From: an uncultured Burkholderiaceae bacterium
Lineage (GTDB): Bacteria > Pseudomonadota > Gammaproteobacteria > Burkholderiales > Burkholderiaceae_C
DNA: 32,650 bases
Reading direction: 5' to 3'
Assembly: GCA_938022295.1 (NCBI GenBank)
Contig: CALIDR010000144.1
Location: forward strand, 1-32,650
Part shown: piece by piece, positions 25,400-32,650 of the stretch
Numbering within the stretch: the first letter of the stretch is position 1
Layout of the letters: each line of letters begins with the position of its first letter
Notes under the pieces: model-generated
The model's input: only the letters and a program-made list of their open reading frames with translations
What the model was told of the DNA's origin: nothing
Database searches by the model: none
Position numbers and translations under genes: made by a program

Positions 25400-27907
25400 T
25401 TGCCCGATCGTTCCGCTACCCCACGCCCGGCCCAGCGCGCAGGTTCGCGCGTGCCGCCTTCGGTGCGCAGCGTCTTCCACGACGCGCTGGACCAGCAATT
25501 GCTGCGCCGCGCCGACGGCATCGCCGACGCGCGCCGCTCGCCGCCCGAGGTCTGGCTGCGCGCCGCCGCCGCGGTGTGCATGGGCGAGCTCGAGCGCCGC
25601 TGGGCCGCCACCCAGGCCGAGGACCTGGCGCTGCTGACGCGCAAGCGCGCGCCCGCCAAGGGGCAACCGCCGGCGCGGCGCGTGCACTACCTGTCGATGG
25701 AGTTCCTGATGGGCCGCGCGCTCGCCAATGCGCTGGCCGCGCTCGGGCTCGACGACGAGTTCCGCCGCCACCTGGCCGCCACCAAGCTCGCGCCGGCCGA
25801 CGTGCTCGAGTGCGAGCGCGACGCCGCGCTCGGCAACGGCGGCCTCGGGCGGCTGGCGGCGTGCTTCCTCGACTCGTTCGCCACGCTGGGCCTGCCGTCG
25901 TTCGGCTACGGGCCGCGCTACGAGTACGGCATGTTCGCGCAGCGCATCGTCAACGGCTGCCAGGTCGAGGAGCCCGACGACTGGCTGCGCGGCGGCGGCA
26001 GCCCGTGGGAGCTGCGGCGGCCCGAGCTGCGGTTCGAGGTCGGCTTCGGCGGCCGCGTCGAGGCGGTCGACGGCCGCAGGCGCTGGGTGCCGGCCAAGAC
26101 GGTGTTCGCCAACGCCTACGACTTCGTCGTGCCCGGCCACGGCACCGAGCGCGTCTCGACGCTGCGCCAGTGGCGCGCGCGCGCGACCGGCAGCATCGAC
26201 TTCGAGCTGTTCTGCCGCGGCGAGCACGTCGAGGCCGGGCGCGAGCGCATCGAGGCCGACATCCTCAACTGGGTGCTCTATCCCGACGACAGCACGCCGG
26301 CCGGCCGCGAGCTGCGCCTGAAGCAGGAGCACTTCCTCGTCAGCGCCTCGCTGCAGGACATCCTGCAGCGCCACCTGCGCGAGCAGGGGCGCATCGACAA
26401 CTTCGGCGACAAGAACGTCATCCACCTGAACGACACCCACCCGGCGCTCGCCCCGGTCGAGCTGATGCGGCTGCTCGTCGACGTGCACGGGCTCGACTGG
26501 GACAGCGCGTGGGAACAGACCCACAAGGCGGTCAGCTACACCAACCACACGCTGCTGCCCGAGGCGCTCGAGACCTGGCCGGTGTGGATGTTCGAGTCGC
26601 TGCTGCCGCGGCACCTGGAGATCGTCTACCAGATCAACCACCAGTTCCTCGACGGGGTGCGCGCGCGCCACCCGCACGACCACGAGCTGCTGCGCCGGGT
26701 GTCGCTGATCGACGAATCGGGCGAGCGGCGGGTGCGCATGGCCGCACTGTCGATCGTCGCCGCGCACCGCGTCAACGGCGTGTCGGAGCTCCACTCGCAC
26801 CTGATGGTGCAGTCGATCTTCGCCGACTTCGCGCGCCTGTTCCCGCAGCGCTTCACCAACGTCACCAACGGTGTGACGCCCCGGCGCTGGCTGGCGCAGG
26901 CCAACCCGGGGCTCGCCGCCCTGGTCGACGAGGCGCTGGGCGCCGGCTGGCGGCGCGACCTCGACCGCCTGCACAAGCTCGCCGACCTGGCGGGCGACCG
27001 CCGGTTCGGGCGCGCGGTGGCGAAGGCCAAGCGCGACAACAAGCTGCGCCTGGCGGCGCTGATCGAGCGCGAGGTGGGCGTGCGCGTCGACCCCGACAGC
27101 CTGTTCGACGTCCAGGTCAAGCGCGTGCACGAGTACAAGCGCCAGCTGCTGAACCTGATGCACGTGATCGCGCGCTACCAGGCGATGCTCGCCGACCCCG
27201 ACGCCGACTGGGTGCCGCGCACCGTGATCCTGTCGGGCAAGGCGGCCTCGGCGTACCGCGCGGCGAAGGCGATCGTGCGCTTGGCGCACGACGTCGCCGC
27301 CGTCGTCAACGCCGACGTGCGGCTGCGCGACCGGCTCAAGGTCGTCTTCCTGCCGAACTACAGCGTCTCGCTGGCCGAGGCGATCATCCCGGCGGCGGAC
27401 CTGTCGCAGCAGATTTCCACCGCCGGCCTCGAGGCCTCGGGCACCGGCAACATGAAGTTCGCGCTCAACGGCGCGCTGACGATCGGCACCTGGGACGGCG
27501 CCAACATCGAGATGGCGCAGGCGATCGGCGAGCAGCACCTGTTCGTGTTCGGCCTGCGCGCCGAGGAGATCGCGCAGCGCCGCCTCGAGGGCTACCAGCC
27601 GCGCGCGCACTACGGCGACGACGCGCGGCTGCGCGGCGTCGTCGACGCGCTGCTGCGCGGCGACTTCAGCCCCGGCGACGCCGGCCGATACCGCGGCTTG
27701 ATCGAGCCGCTGCTCGAGCACGACCGGTACATGCTGATGGCCGACTTCGACGACTACCTGCGCGCCCAGCGCGAGGTCGACGCGCTGTACCGCCAGGGCG
27801 CGAAGTGGGCCGAGAAGGCGGTGCTGAACATCGCCGGCATGGGGCGGTTCTCGAGCGACCGCACGATCCGCGACTACGTCGCGCGCATCTGGTCGCACCA
27901 GCCGTGA
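25400..27907 (+). CDS. glgP: Glycogen/maltodextrin phosphorylase
   Basis: This cytoplasmic PLP enzyme (family GT35) phosphorolyses alpha-1,4-glucan ends to glucose 1-phosphate. With the TTG start it has 835 residues, close to E. coli GlgP (815) and MalP (797). The PLP lysine is Lys686 in EASGTGNMKFALNG. Other family landmarks are HYLSMEFLMGR, LGNGGLGRLAACFLDS, GYGPRYEYGMF, HLNDTHPA, FTNVTNGVTPRRWL, and VQVKRVHEYKRQLLN. Location with glgB, glgX and malQ fits either glycogen breakdown or catabolism of imported maltodextrins. The TGA overlaps the glgB GTG (GTGA). Confidence 0.92.
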   Translation: MPDRSATPRPAQRAGSRVPPSVRSVFHDALDQQLLRRADGIADARRSPPEVWLRAAAAVCMGELERRWAATQAEDLALLTRKRAPAKGQPPARRVHYLSMEFLMGRALANALAALGLDDEFRRHLAATKLAPADVLECERDAALGNGGLGRLAACFLDSFATLGLPSFGYGPRYEYGMFAQRIVNGCQVEEPDDWLRGGGSPWELRRPELRFEVGFGGRVEAVDGRRRWVPAKTVFANAYDFVVPGHGTERVSTLRQWRARATGSIDFELFCRGEHVEAGRERIEADILNWVLYPDDSTPAGRELRLKQEHFLVSASLQDILQRHLREQGRIDNFGDKNVIHLNDTHPALAPVELMRLLVDVHGLDWDSAWEQTHKAVSYTNHTLLPEALETWPVWMFESLLPRHLEIVYQINHQFLDGVRARHPHDHELLRRVSLIDESGERRVRMAALSIVAAHRVNGVSELHSHLMVQSIFADFARLFPQRFTNVTNGVTPRRWLAQANPGLAALVDEALGAGWRRDLDRLHKLADLAGDRRFGRAVAKAKRDNKLRLAALIEREVGVRVDPDSLFDVQVKRVHEYKRQLLNLMHVIARYQAMLADPDADWVPRTVILSGKAASAYRAAKAIVRLAHDVAAVVNADVRLRDRLKVVFLPNYSVSLAEAIIPAADLSQQISTAGLEASGTGNMKFALNGALTIGTWDGANIEMAQAIGEQHLFVFGLRAEEIAQRRLEGYQPRAHYGDDARLRGVVDALLRGDFSPGDAGRYRGLIEPLLEHDRYMLMADFDDYLRAQREVDALYRQGAKWAEKAVLNIAGMGRFSSDRTIRDYVARIWSHQP

Positions 27908-30144
27908 GCGACGCCGCACCGCCTGCCGCCGAGGGCAGGCTCGCCGAGGCCGACGTCGCCGCCCTCGTCGAGGCGCGTCACGCCGACCCGTTCGCCGTGC
28001 TCGGCCTGCACGCCGACGCGCAAGGCACGCTGTGGGTGCGCGCGCTGCTGCCGGGGGCGAGGGCGGTCGGCGTGCTCGACCGCAAGACCGAGCGCCGCGT
28101 CGCCGCGCTCGAGCGCCGCCACGCCGACGGCCTGTTCGAAGGCGCGGTCCCCCGCCGGCGCCAGCTCTTCGACTACTGGCTCGACGTGACGTGGGCCGAC
28201 GGCGCGCAGGGCCGCTACGCCGACCCCTACGCGTACGGTCCGCAGATCGACGACACCGAGATCTACTACCTCGGCGAGGGCAGCCACCTGCGGCCGTACA
28301 CCGTGCTCGGCGCCCACCCGCGCGAGGTCGACGGCGTGGCCGGCGTGCGCTTCGCGCTGTGGGCGCCGAACGCGCGGCGGGTGAGCGTCGTCGGCGACTT
28401 CAACCAGTGGGACGGACGCCGCCACCCGATGCGGCTGCGCCACGGCGTGGGCGTGTGGGAGCTGTTCGTGCCGCACGTCGCGGTGGGCGAGCGCTACAAG
28501 TTCGAGCTGCTGTCGGCGCAGGGCGAACTGCTGCCGCTGCGCAGCGACCCGTTCGCGTTCGCCGCCGAGCTGCGGCCGGCCACCGCGAGCGTCGTCACCG
28601 CGCTGCCGCCGCCGCGGCCGCTGCCGCCCGCACGCGCGGTGGCCAACGGGCGGCGCGCGCCGATCTCGATCTACGAGGTCCACCTCGGCTCGTGGCGGCG
28701 CCACCCCGACGGCAGCTTCCACGACTGGGACCTGCTCGCGGCGCACCTGCCGGCCTACGCCGCCGACCTCGGCTTCACGCACGTCGAGCTGCTGCCGGTC
28801 AGCGAGCACCCGTTCGACGGCTCGTGGGGATACCAGACGCTGGGCCTGTACGCGCCGACGGCGCGCTTCGGCAAGCCCGAGCCCGACGGCACGCGCTTCG
28901 GCTCGCCCGAAGGGTTCGTGCGCTTCGTGCAGGCGTGCCGCGACCGCGGGCTCGGCGTGCTGGTCGACTGGGTGCCGGCGCACTTCCCGACCGACGCCTG
29001 GGGCCTGGCGCGCTTCGACGGCACGGCGCTGTACGAGCACGAGGACCCGCGCGAGGGCTTCCACCGCGACTGGAACACGCTGATCTACAACTACGGCCGC
29101 CACGAGGTGCGCAACTTCCTCGTCGGCAGCGCGCTGTACTGGATCGAGCGCCTCGGCGTCGACGGCCTGCGCGTCGACGCCGTGGCGTCGATGCTGTACC
29201 GCGACTACTCGCGCCGCGAGGGCGAGTGGATCCCCAACGTGCACGGCGGGCGCGAGAACCTGGAGGCGATCGCGTTCCTGCGCCGCACCAACGAGGTGAT
29301 CGGCGTCGAGTGCCCGGGCGCGATCACGGTGGCCGAGGAGTCCACGGCGTTCCCCGGCGTCAGCGCGCCGACCTACGCCGGCGGGCTCGGCTTCCACTAC
29401 AAGTGGAACATGGGCTGGATGCACGACACGCTGGCCTACATGCGCGAGGACCCGGTGCACCGGCGCTGGCACCACGACAAGATGACGTTCGGCCTGATCT
29501 ACGCCTTCACCGAGAACTTCGTGCTGCCGCTGTCGCACGACGAGGTCGTGCACGGCAAGGGCTCGATCCTCGGCCGCATGCCGGGCGACGAGTGGCAGCG
29601 CTTCGCCAACCTGCGCGCCTACTACGGCTTCATGTGGGGCCACCCGGGCACGAAGCTGCTGTTCATGGGCCAGGAGTTCGCGCAGGGCAGCGAGTGGAAC
29701 CACGACGTCGAGCTGCCGTGGCACCTGCTGCAGCACGACGCGCACGCCGGCGTGCAGCGCCTGGTGCGCGACCTCAACGGCCTGTACCGCGGCGAGAGCG
29801 CGCTGCACGAGCTCGACGCCGACGCCCGCGGCTTCGAGTGGCTGGCGGTGCACGACGCCGAGATCTCCGTCTACGCCTGGGTGCGCCGCGACGAGCAGGG
29901 CCGTGCCGTGATCGTCGTGTGCAACTTCACGCCGGTGCCGCGCACGGGCTTCCGCCTCGGCGTGCCCGACGGGTTCGCCGGCTGGCGCGAGTGGCTCAAC
30001 ACCGACTCGGCCTATTACGGCGGCTCCAACCTCGGCAACGGCGGGCGCTGGCTCGCCGCCGAACCGGCGCCGAGCCACGGTCGCGCGCAGTCGATCGTGC
30101 TCGACCTGCCGCCGCTGGCCACGCTGTTCCTCGGCCCCGCCTGA
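27904..30144 (+). CDS. glgB: 1,4-alpha-glucan branching enzyme
   Basis: The GTG at 27904 overlaps the glgP stop, giving 746 residues (E. coli GlgB 728). The N-terminal glycogen-branching and CBM48 modules occupy about 1-240 (ADPFAVLGLH, WAPNARRVSVVGDFNQWDG). The GH13 catalytic barrel then carries nucleophile Asp425 in GLRVDAVASM, acid/base Glu478 in AEEST and stabiliser Asp546 in LSHDE. A C-terminal all-beta domain ends the protein. It transfers alpha-1,4 segments to alpha-1,6 branch points of glycogen. It is the only clearly biosynthetic enzyme in a set otherwise dedicated to breakdown; no glgA or glgC lies in the window. It ends in TGATG, overlapping glgX. Confidence 0.93.
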   Translation: MSDAAPPAAEGRLAEADVAALVEARHADPFAVLGLHADAQGTLWVRALLPGARAVGVLDRKTERRVAALERRHADGLFEGAVPRRRQLFDYWLDVTWADGAQGRYADPYAYGPQIDDTEIYYLGEGSHLRPYTVLGAHPREVDGVAGVRFALWAPNARRVSVVGDFNQWDGRRHPMRLRHGVGVWELFVPHVAVGERYKFELLSAQGELLPLRSDPFAFAAELRPATASVVTALPPPRPLPPARAVANGRRAPISIYEVHLGSWRRHPDGSFHDWDLLAAHLPAYAADLGFTHVELLPVSEHPFDGSWGYQTLGLYAPTARFGKPEPDGTRFGSPEGFVRFVQACRDRGLGVLVDWVPAHFPTDAWGLARFDGTALYEHEDPREGFHRDWNTLIYNYGRHEVRNFLVGSALYWIERLGVDGLRVDAVASMLYRDYSRREGEWIPNVHGGRENLEAIAFLRRTNEVIGVECPGAITVAEESTAFPGVSAPTYAGGLGFHYKWNMGWMHDTLAYMREDPVHRRWHHDKMTFGLIYAFTENFVLPLSHDEVVHGKGSILGRMPGDEWQRFANLRAYYGFMWGHPGTKLLFMGQEFAQGSEWNHDVELPWHLLQHDAHAGVQRLVRDLNGLYRGESALHELDADARGFEWLAVHDAEISVYAWVRRDEQGRAVIVVCNFTPVPRTGFRLGVPDGFAGWREWLNTDSAYYGGSNLGNGGRWLAAEPAPSHGRAQSIVLDLPPLATLFLGPA

Positions 30145-32282
30145 TGCCCGCCTCGCGCCTGCCACCGCGCCTGCTCGTCGGCCGCCCCGAGCCGTTCGGC
30201 GCGCTCGCGCGCGACGGCGGCGTCAACTTCGCCGTGTTCTCCGACCACGCGCAGCGCATCGAGCTGTGCGTGTTCGACGCCTCGGGCGCGCGCGAGCTGA
30301 AGCGCTACGTGCTCTACGGGCCGCGCGACGGCGTGTTCCACGGCTTCCTGCCCGGTGTCGGGCCCGGCCTCGTCTACGGCCTGCGCGCGCACGGCCCCTG
30401 GCAGCCCGAGGCGGGGCACCGCTTCAACCCGCACAAGCTGCTGCTCGACCCGTGGGCGCGCGAGATCGTCGGCCACTTCCGCTGGCGGCCCGAGCACTTC
30501 GGCCACGAGGTCGGCCACCCCGAGGGCAACCGCATCGCCGACCGGCGCGACAACGCGCTGCACGCGCTGAAGGCGCGCGTCGCGCCGCCGCCGGCCGTCG
30601 CGCCGGGGGTGGCCAATGCGCCGCGCCACCGCCCGGCCGACCTCGTGCTGTACGAGACGCACGTCAAGAACTTCACCCGCCGGCTCGAGGCGGTGCCCGA
30701 GCCGCTGCGCGGCACCTACGCCGGCCTCGCGCACCCGGCGGCGGTCGCGCACCTGCAGCGCCTGGGCGTCACCACGGTGTCGCTGCTGCCGGTGCAGTAC
30801 CACCTCGACGAGGCCGCGGTCGTCGAGCGCGGGCTGGTCAACCACTGGGGCTACAACACGCTCGGCTTCTTCTGCCCCGAGCCGCGCTACGCCAGCGCGC
30901 GCCACGACCCCACCGCGGTGGCCGACGAGTTCCGCGCGATGGTCGCCACGCTGCACGACGCCGGCATCGAGGTCGTGATCGACGTCGTCTTCAACCACAC
31001 CTGCGAGGGCGACGAGAACGGTCCGACGCTGAGCTGGCGGGGGCTGGACCACGCGAGCTGGTACCGCCTGCGCCCGGACGACCCCGGCCACTGCGAGAAC
31101 CTCACCGGCTGCGGCAACACGCTGCACGTCGCGCATCCGCGGGTGACGCAGTTCGTGCTCGACGCGCTGCGCTACTGGGTGCACGAGATGGGCGTCGACG
31201 GCTTCCGCTTCGACCTCGCGCCGGTGCTCGGCCGCCGCCGCCACGGCTTCGACCCCGACGCCGCGTTCTTCGTCGCCCTGCGCCAGGACCCGCTGCTCGC
31301 CCGCGTCCACCTGATCGCCGAGCCGTGGGACCTGGGCTACGACGGCTACCAGCTCGGGCGCTTCCCGGGCCGCTTCCTCGAGTGGAACGACAAGTTCCGC
31401 GACAGCGTGCGGCGCTACTGGCTGTTCCGCGGCGTCGGCCGCGGCGAGCTGGCGCGCCGCTTCACCGCCAGCAGCGACCTGTTCCACCACGGCCACCGCC
31501 GCCCGAGCGCGTCGGTGAACTTCGTCAGCGCGCACGACGGCTTCACGCTCGTCGACGTGGTGTCGTACTCGCACAAGCACAACGAGGCCAACGGCGAGTA
31601 CAACCGCGACGGCCGCAACGGCGAGCCGGCGCACAACCAGGGCGTCGAGGGGCCGACGCGCGACGAGGCCGTGCTCGCCCGCCGAAGGCGGCTGCAGCGC
31701 GCGATGCTCGCCACGACGCTGCTCGCCCAGGGCACCCCGATGCTGCACGGCGGCGACGAGCTCGGCCACAGCCAGCAGGGCAACAACAACGCCTACTGCC
31801 AGGACAACCCGATCGGCTGGATCGACTGGGCGCACGCCGACGAGGCGCTGATCGCGTTCGTCGCCGACGTGGTCGCGCTCAGGCGCGACGAGCCGGCGCT
31901 GCACCACGACGTCTGGTTCCTCGGCGACACGGCGAGCAACGGCGAGCGCGGCATCGTCTGGTACGCCCCGAGCGGCCACGAGATGACGGTCGACGACTGG
32001 CACGACGGCGGGCACCACGCCTTCGCCTGCGTGATCAACCTGCACGGCGACGAGTCGCCCGAGGGGCAGGTGGCGGCCGAGCGCGCGGCACCGGTGGCCG
32101 TCGTCTTCAACGCCGAGACGTCGCCGGTGCCGTTCGCCGTGCCCGGCGGGCCGTGGATACTTCGCCTGGACAGCAGCGGCGAATCGGCGCCGGGCGGGCG
32201 CCTCGACGGTGGCGCCCGCCTGGTCGCGCCGGCGTCGTCGCTGCTCGTGCTGCGGCACGCCGCGCCGCCGAAGAAAGCCTGA
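30144..32282 (+). CDS. glgX: Glycogen debranching enzyme (isoamylase-type)
   Basis: The ATG at 30144 overlaps the glgB stop. The 712-residue protein has an N-terminal CBM48 module (GGVNFAVFSDHAQRIELCVFD) and a GH13 barrel with DVVFNHT, nucleophile Asp357 in GFRFDLAPVLG, acid/base Glu393 in LIAEPWD and stabiliser Asp465 in SAHDGFTL. This is the GlgX/TreX isoamylase pattern, with the YETHVKNFT and NGEYNRDGRN segments typical of the family. It hydrolyses alpha-1,6 branches of limit dextrins left by GlgP. The malQ start follows only 3 bases after the stop. Confidence 0.92.
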   Translation: MPASRLPPRLLVGRPEPFGALARDGGVNFAVFSDHAQRIELCVFDASGARELKRYVLYGPRDGVFHGFLPGVGPGLVYGLRAHGPWQPEAGHRFNPHKLLLDPWAREIVGHFRWRPEHFGHEVGHPEGNRIADRRDNALHALKARVAPPPAVAPGVANAPRHRPADLVLYETHVKNFTRRLEAVPEPLRGTYAGLAHPAAVAHLQRLGVTTVSLLPVQYHLDEAAVVERGLVNHWGYNTLGFFCPEPRYASARHDPTAVADEFRAMVATLHDAGIEVVIDVVFNHTCEGDENGPTLSWRGLDHASWYRLRPDDPGHCENLTGCGNTLHVAHPRVTQFVLDALRYWVHEMGVDGFRFDLAPVLGRRRHGFDPDAAFFVALRQDPLLARVHLIAEPWDLGYDGYQLGRFPGRFLEWNDKFRDSVRRYWLFRGVGRGELARRFTASSDLFHHGHRRPSASVNFVSAHDGFTLVDVVSYSHKHNEANGEYNRDGRNGEPAHNQGVEGPTRDEAVLARRRRLQRAMLATTLLAQGTPMLHGGDELGHSQQGNNNAYCQDNPIGWIDWAHADEALIAFVADVVALRRDEPALHHDVWFLGDTASNGERGIVWYAPSGHEMTVDDWHDGGHHAFACVINLHGDESPEGQVAAERAAPVAVVFNAETSPVPFAVPGGPWILRLDSSGESAPGGRLDGGARLVAPASSLLVLRHAAPPKKA

Positions 32283-32285
32283 CCG

Positions 32286-32650
32286 ATGGACCTGAACCGA
32301 CGCGCCGCCGGCGTGCTGCTGCACGTGACCTCGCTGCCCGGGCCGCACGGCTGCGGCGACTTCGGCCCCGGGGCGCGCCACTTCGTCGACTGGCTGCACG
32401 GCAGCAACGCGTCCTTTCGCCGTGAGTTCGGCCTCCGGGCCGGCCTGTGGGACACCCTGGTCAAGTCGTCGGACGAGCACTCCTTCTCGTTCAAGGCCCA
32501 CCGGATCATGACCGGGCGGCAGCGCTTCTGCTACCGCGCCCATCCGCCCGCCCAGCAACGCCTGGACATCCGGGGCGGCATGGACAAGCGGTTCGTCACG
32601 GCGCGCGCGGAGCTGCTCAACAACCTGCGCTATTGCCACCGCGTGGTCGG
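32286..32650 (+). CDS. malQ: malQ 5' end (4-alpha-glucanotransferase), continuing into unrelated sequence
   Basis: The first 38 residues (MDLNRRAAGVLLHVTSLPGPHG and GDFGPGARHFVDWL in part) match the N-terminus of bacterial MalQ, the enzyme that disproportionates maltodextrins in the cytoplasm. From about base 32400 the frame stays open to the window edge with coding-like third-position GC, but the residues no longer resemble MalQ, which should continue with a Trp-rich WWQVLPL-type segment. So either the window ends in a chimeric assembly junction, or an insertion or rearrangement has replaced the rest of the gene in frame. I do not recognise the trailing 80 residues. Confidence 0.6.
   Translation, partial: MDLNRRAAGVLLHVTSLPGPHGCGDFGPGARHFVDWLHGSNASFRREFGLRAGLWDTLVKSSDEHSFSFKAHRIMTGRQRFCYRAHPPAQQRLDIRGGMDKRFVTARAELLNNLRYCHRVV

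Noticed and set aside
25360..27903. Long plus-strand frame running through glgP into glgB, with an ATG at 25393 near the ribosome site
   Set aside because: The glgP part gives an Arg/Ala shadow product, while the shifted frame encodes an intact phosphorylase. Only the part from 27904 onward is the real glgB.
27874..32639. Antisense frames of 763 and 874 codons over glgB and glgX
   Set aside because: They oppose well-conserved GH13 enzymes and have no domain signatures.
1..32650. tRNA, rRNA, CRISPR array, insertion sequence, integrase or attachment site
   Set aside because: No cloverleaf-like segments, regular direct repeats, transposase motifs or terminal inverted repeats were seen in the intergenic regions.

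Overview
The window is very GC-rich, with a strong G/C preference at third codon positions. It carries a proteobacterial-type glucokinase fused to an RpiR/HexR regulator, an architecture I know from Burkholderia and relatives, and an AdiA-type arginine decarboxylase. Together these suggest a betaproteobacterium of the order Burkholderiales, perhaps near the Rubrivivax/Leptothrix group. That placement is inference. No tRNA, rRNA, insertion sequence or CRISPR array was seen.

Region 1 (about 1-8490, all +) is a compact cluster of mostly unrecognised genes. In order it holds: the Arg-rich C-terminal end of a gene cut by the window edge; a putative gluzincin metalloprotease (HEVAH plus ExxxD); a 644-residue unknown; a coiled-coil protein; two unknowns of 360 and 297 residues; a DUF4438-like protein overlapping its predecessor by a GTGA junction; a hairpin; and, after a 318-base gap, a V8/trypsin-like serine protease with a very acidic N-terminus. 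None of the complete products shows a clear signal peptide or membrane segment. This is the best candidate for an undescribed system.

Region 2 (8655-10928, +) is an AdiA-type PLP arginine decarboxylase. It is followed by a convergent hairpin.

Region 3 (10974-13892, -) holds two glucokinase-type genes in tandem. The upstream one is a canonical stand-alone glk. The downstream one is a glucokinase-RpiR fusion whose phosphate-loop motif is altered (GATY instead of GGTN) although its glucose-binding residues are kept. It may therefore be a glucose-sensing regulator rather than a working kinase.

Region 4 (13893-23751, +) is a divergent maltodextrin/starch operon: exported alpha-amylase, malK, malE, malF with a large extra N-terminal module, a 23-codon mini-ORF, malG, an exported glucodextranase-C-like carbohydrate-binding protein, and an outer-membrane barrel. 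A strong intrinsic terminator closes it. The divergent promoter region holds two HexR-like palindromes, which could link both operons to the fusion regulator.

Region 5 (23792-32650, +) opens with a second glucodextranase-C-like exported protein ending in a SHOCT-like segment. The cytoplasmic glycogen/maltodextrin set glgP-glgB-glgX-malQ follows with overlapping or nearly touching genes. The intended logic appears to be: outer-membrane entry, periplasmic hydrolysis and binding, ABC import, phosphorolysis/debranching/transglycosylation inside, then phosphorylation of free glucose. The last roughly 250 bases keep the malQ reading frame but stop resembling MalQ, which suggests a chimeric junction or rearrangement at the window end.
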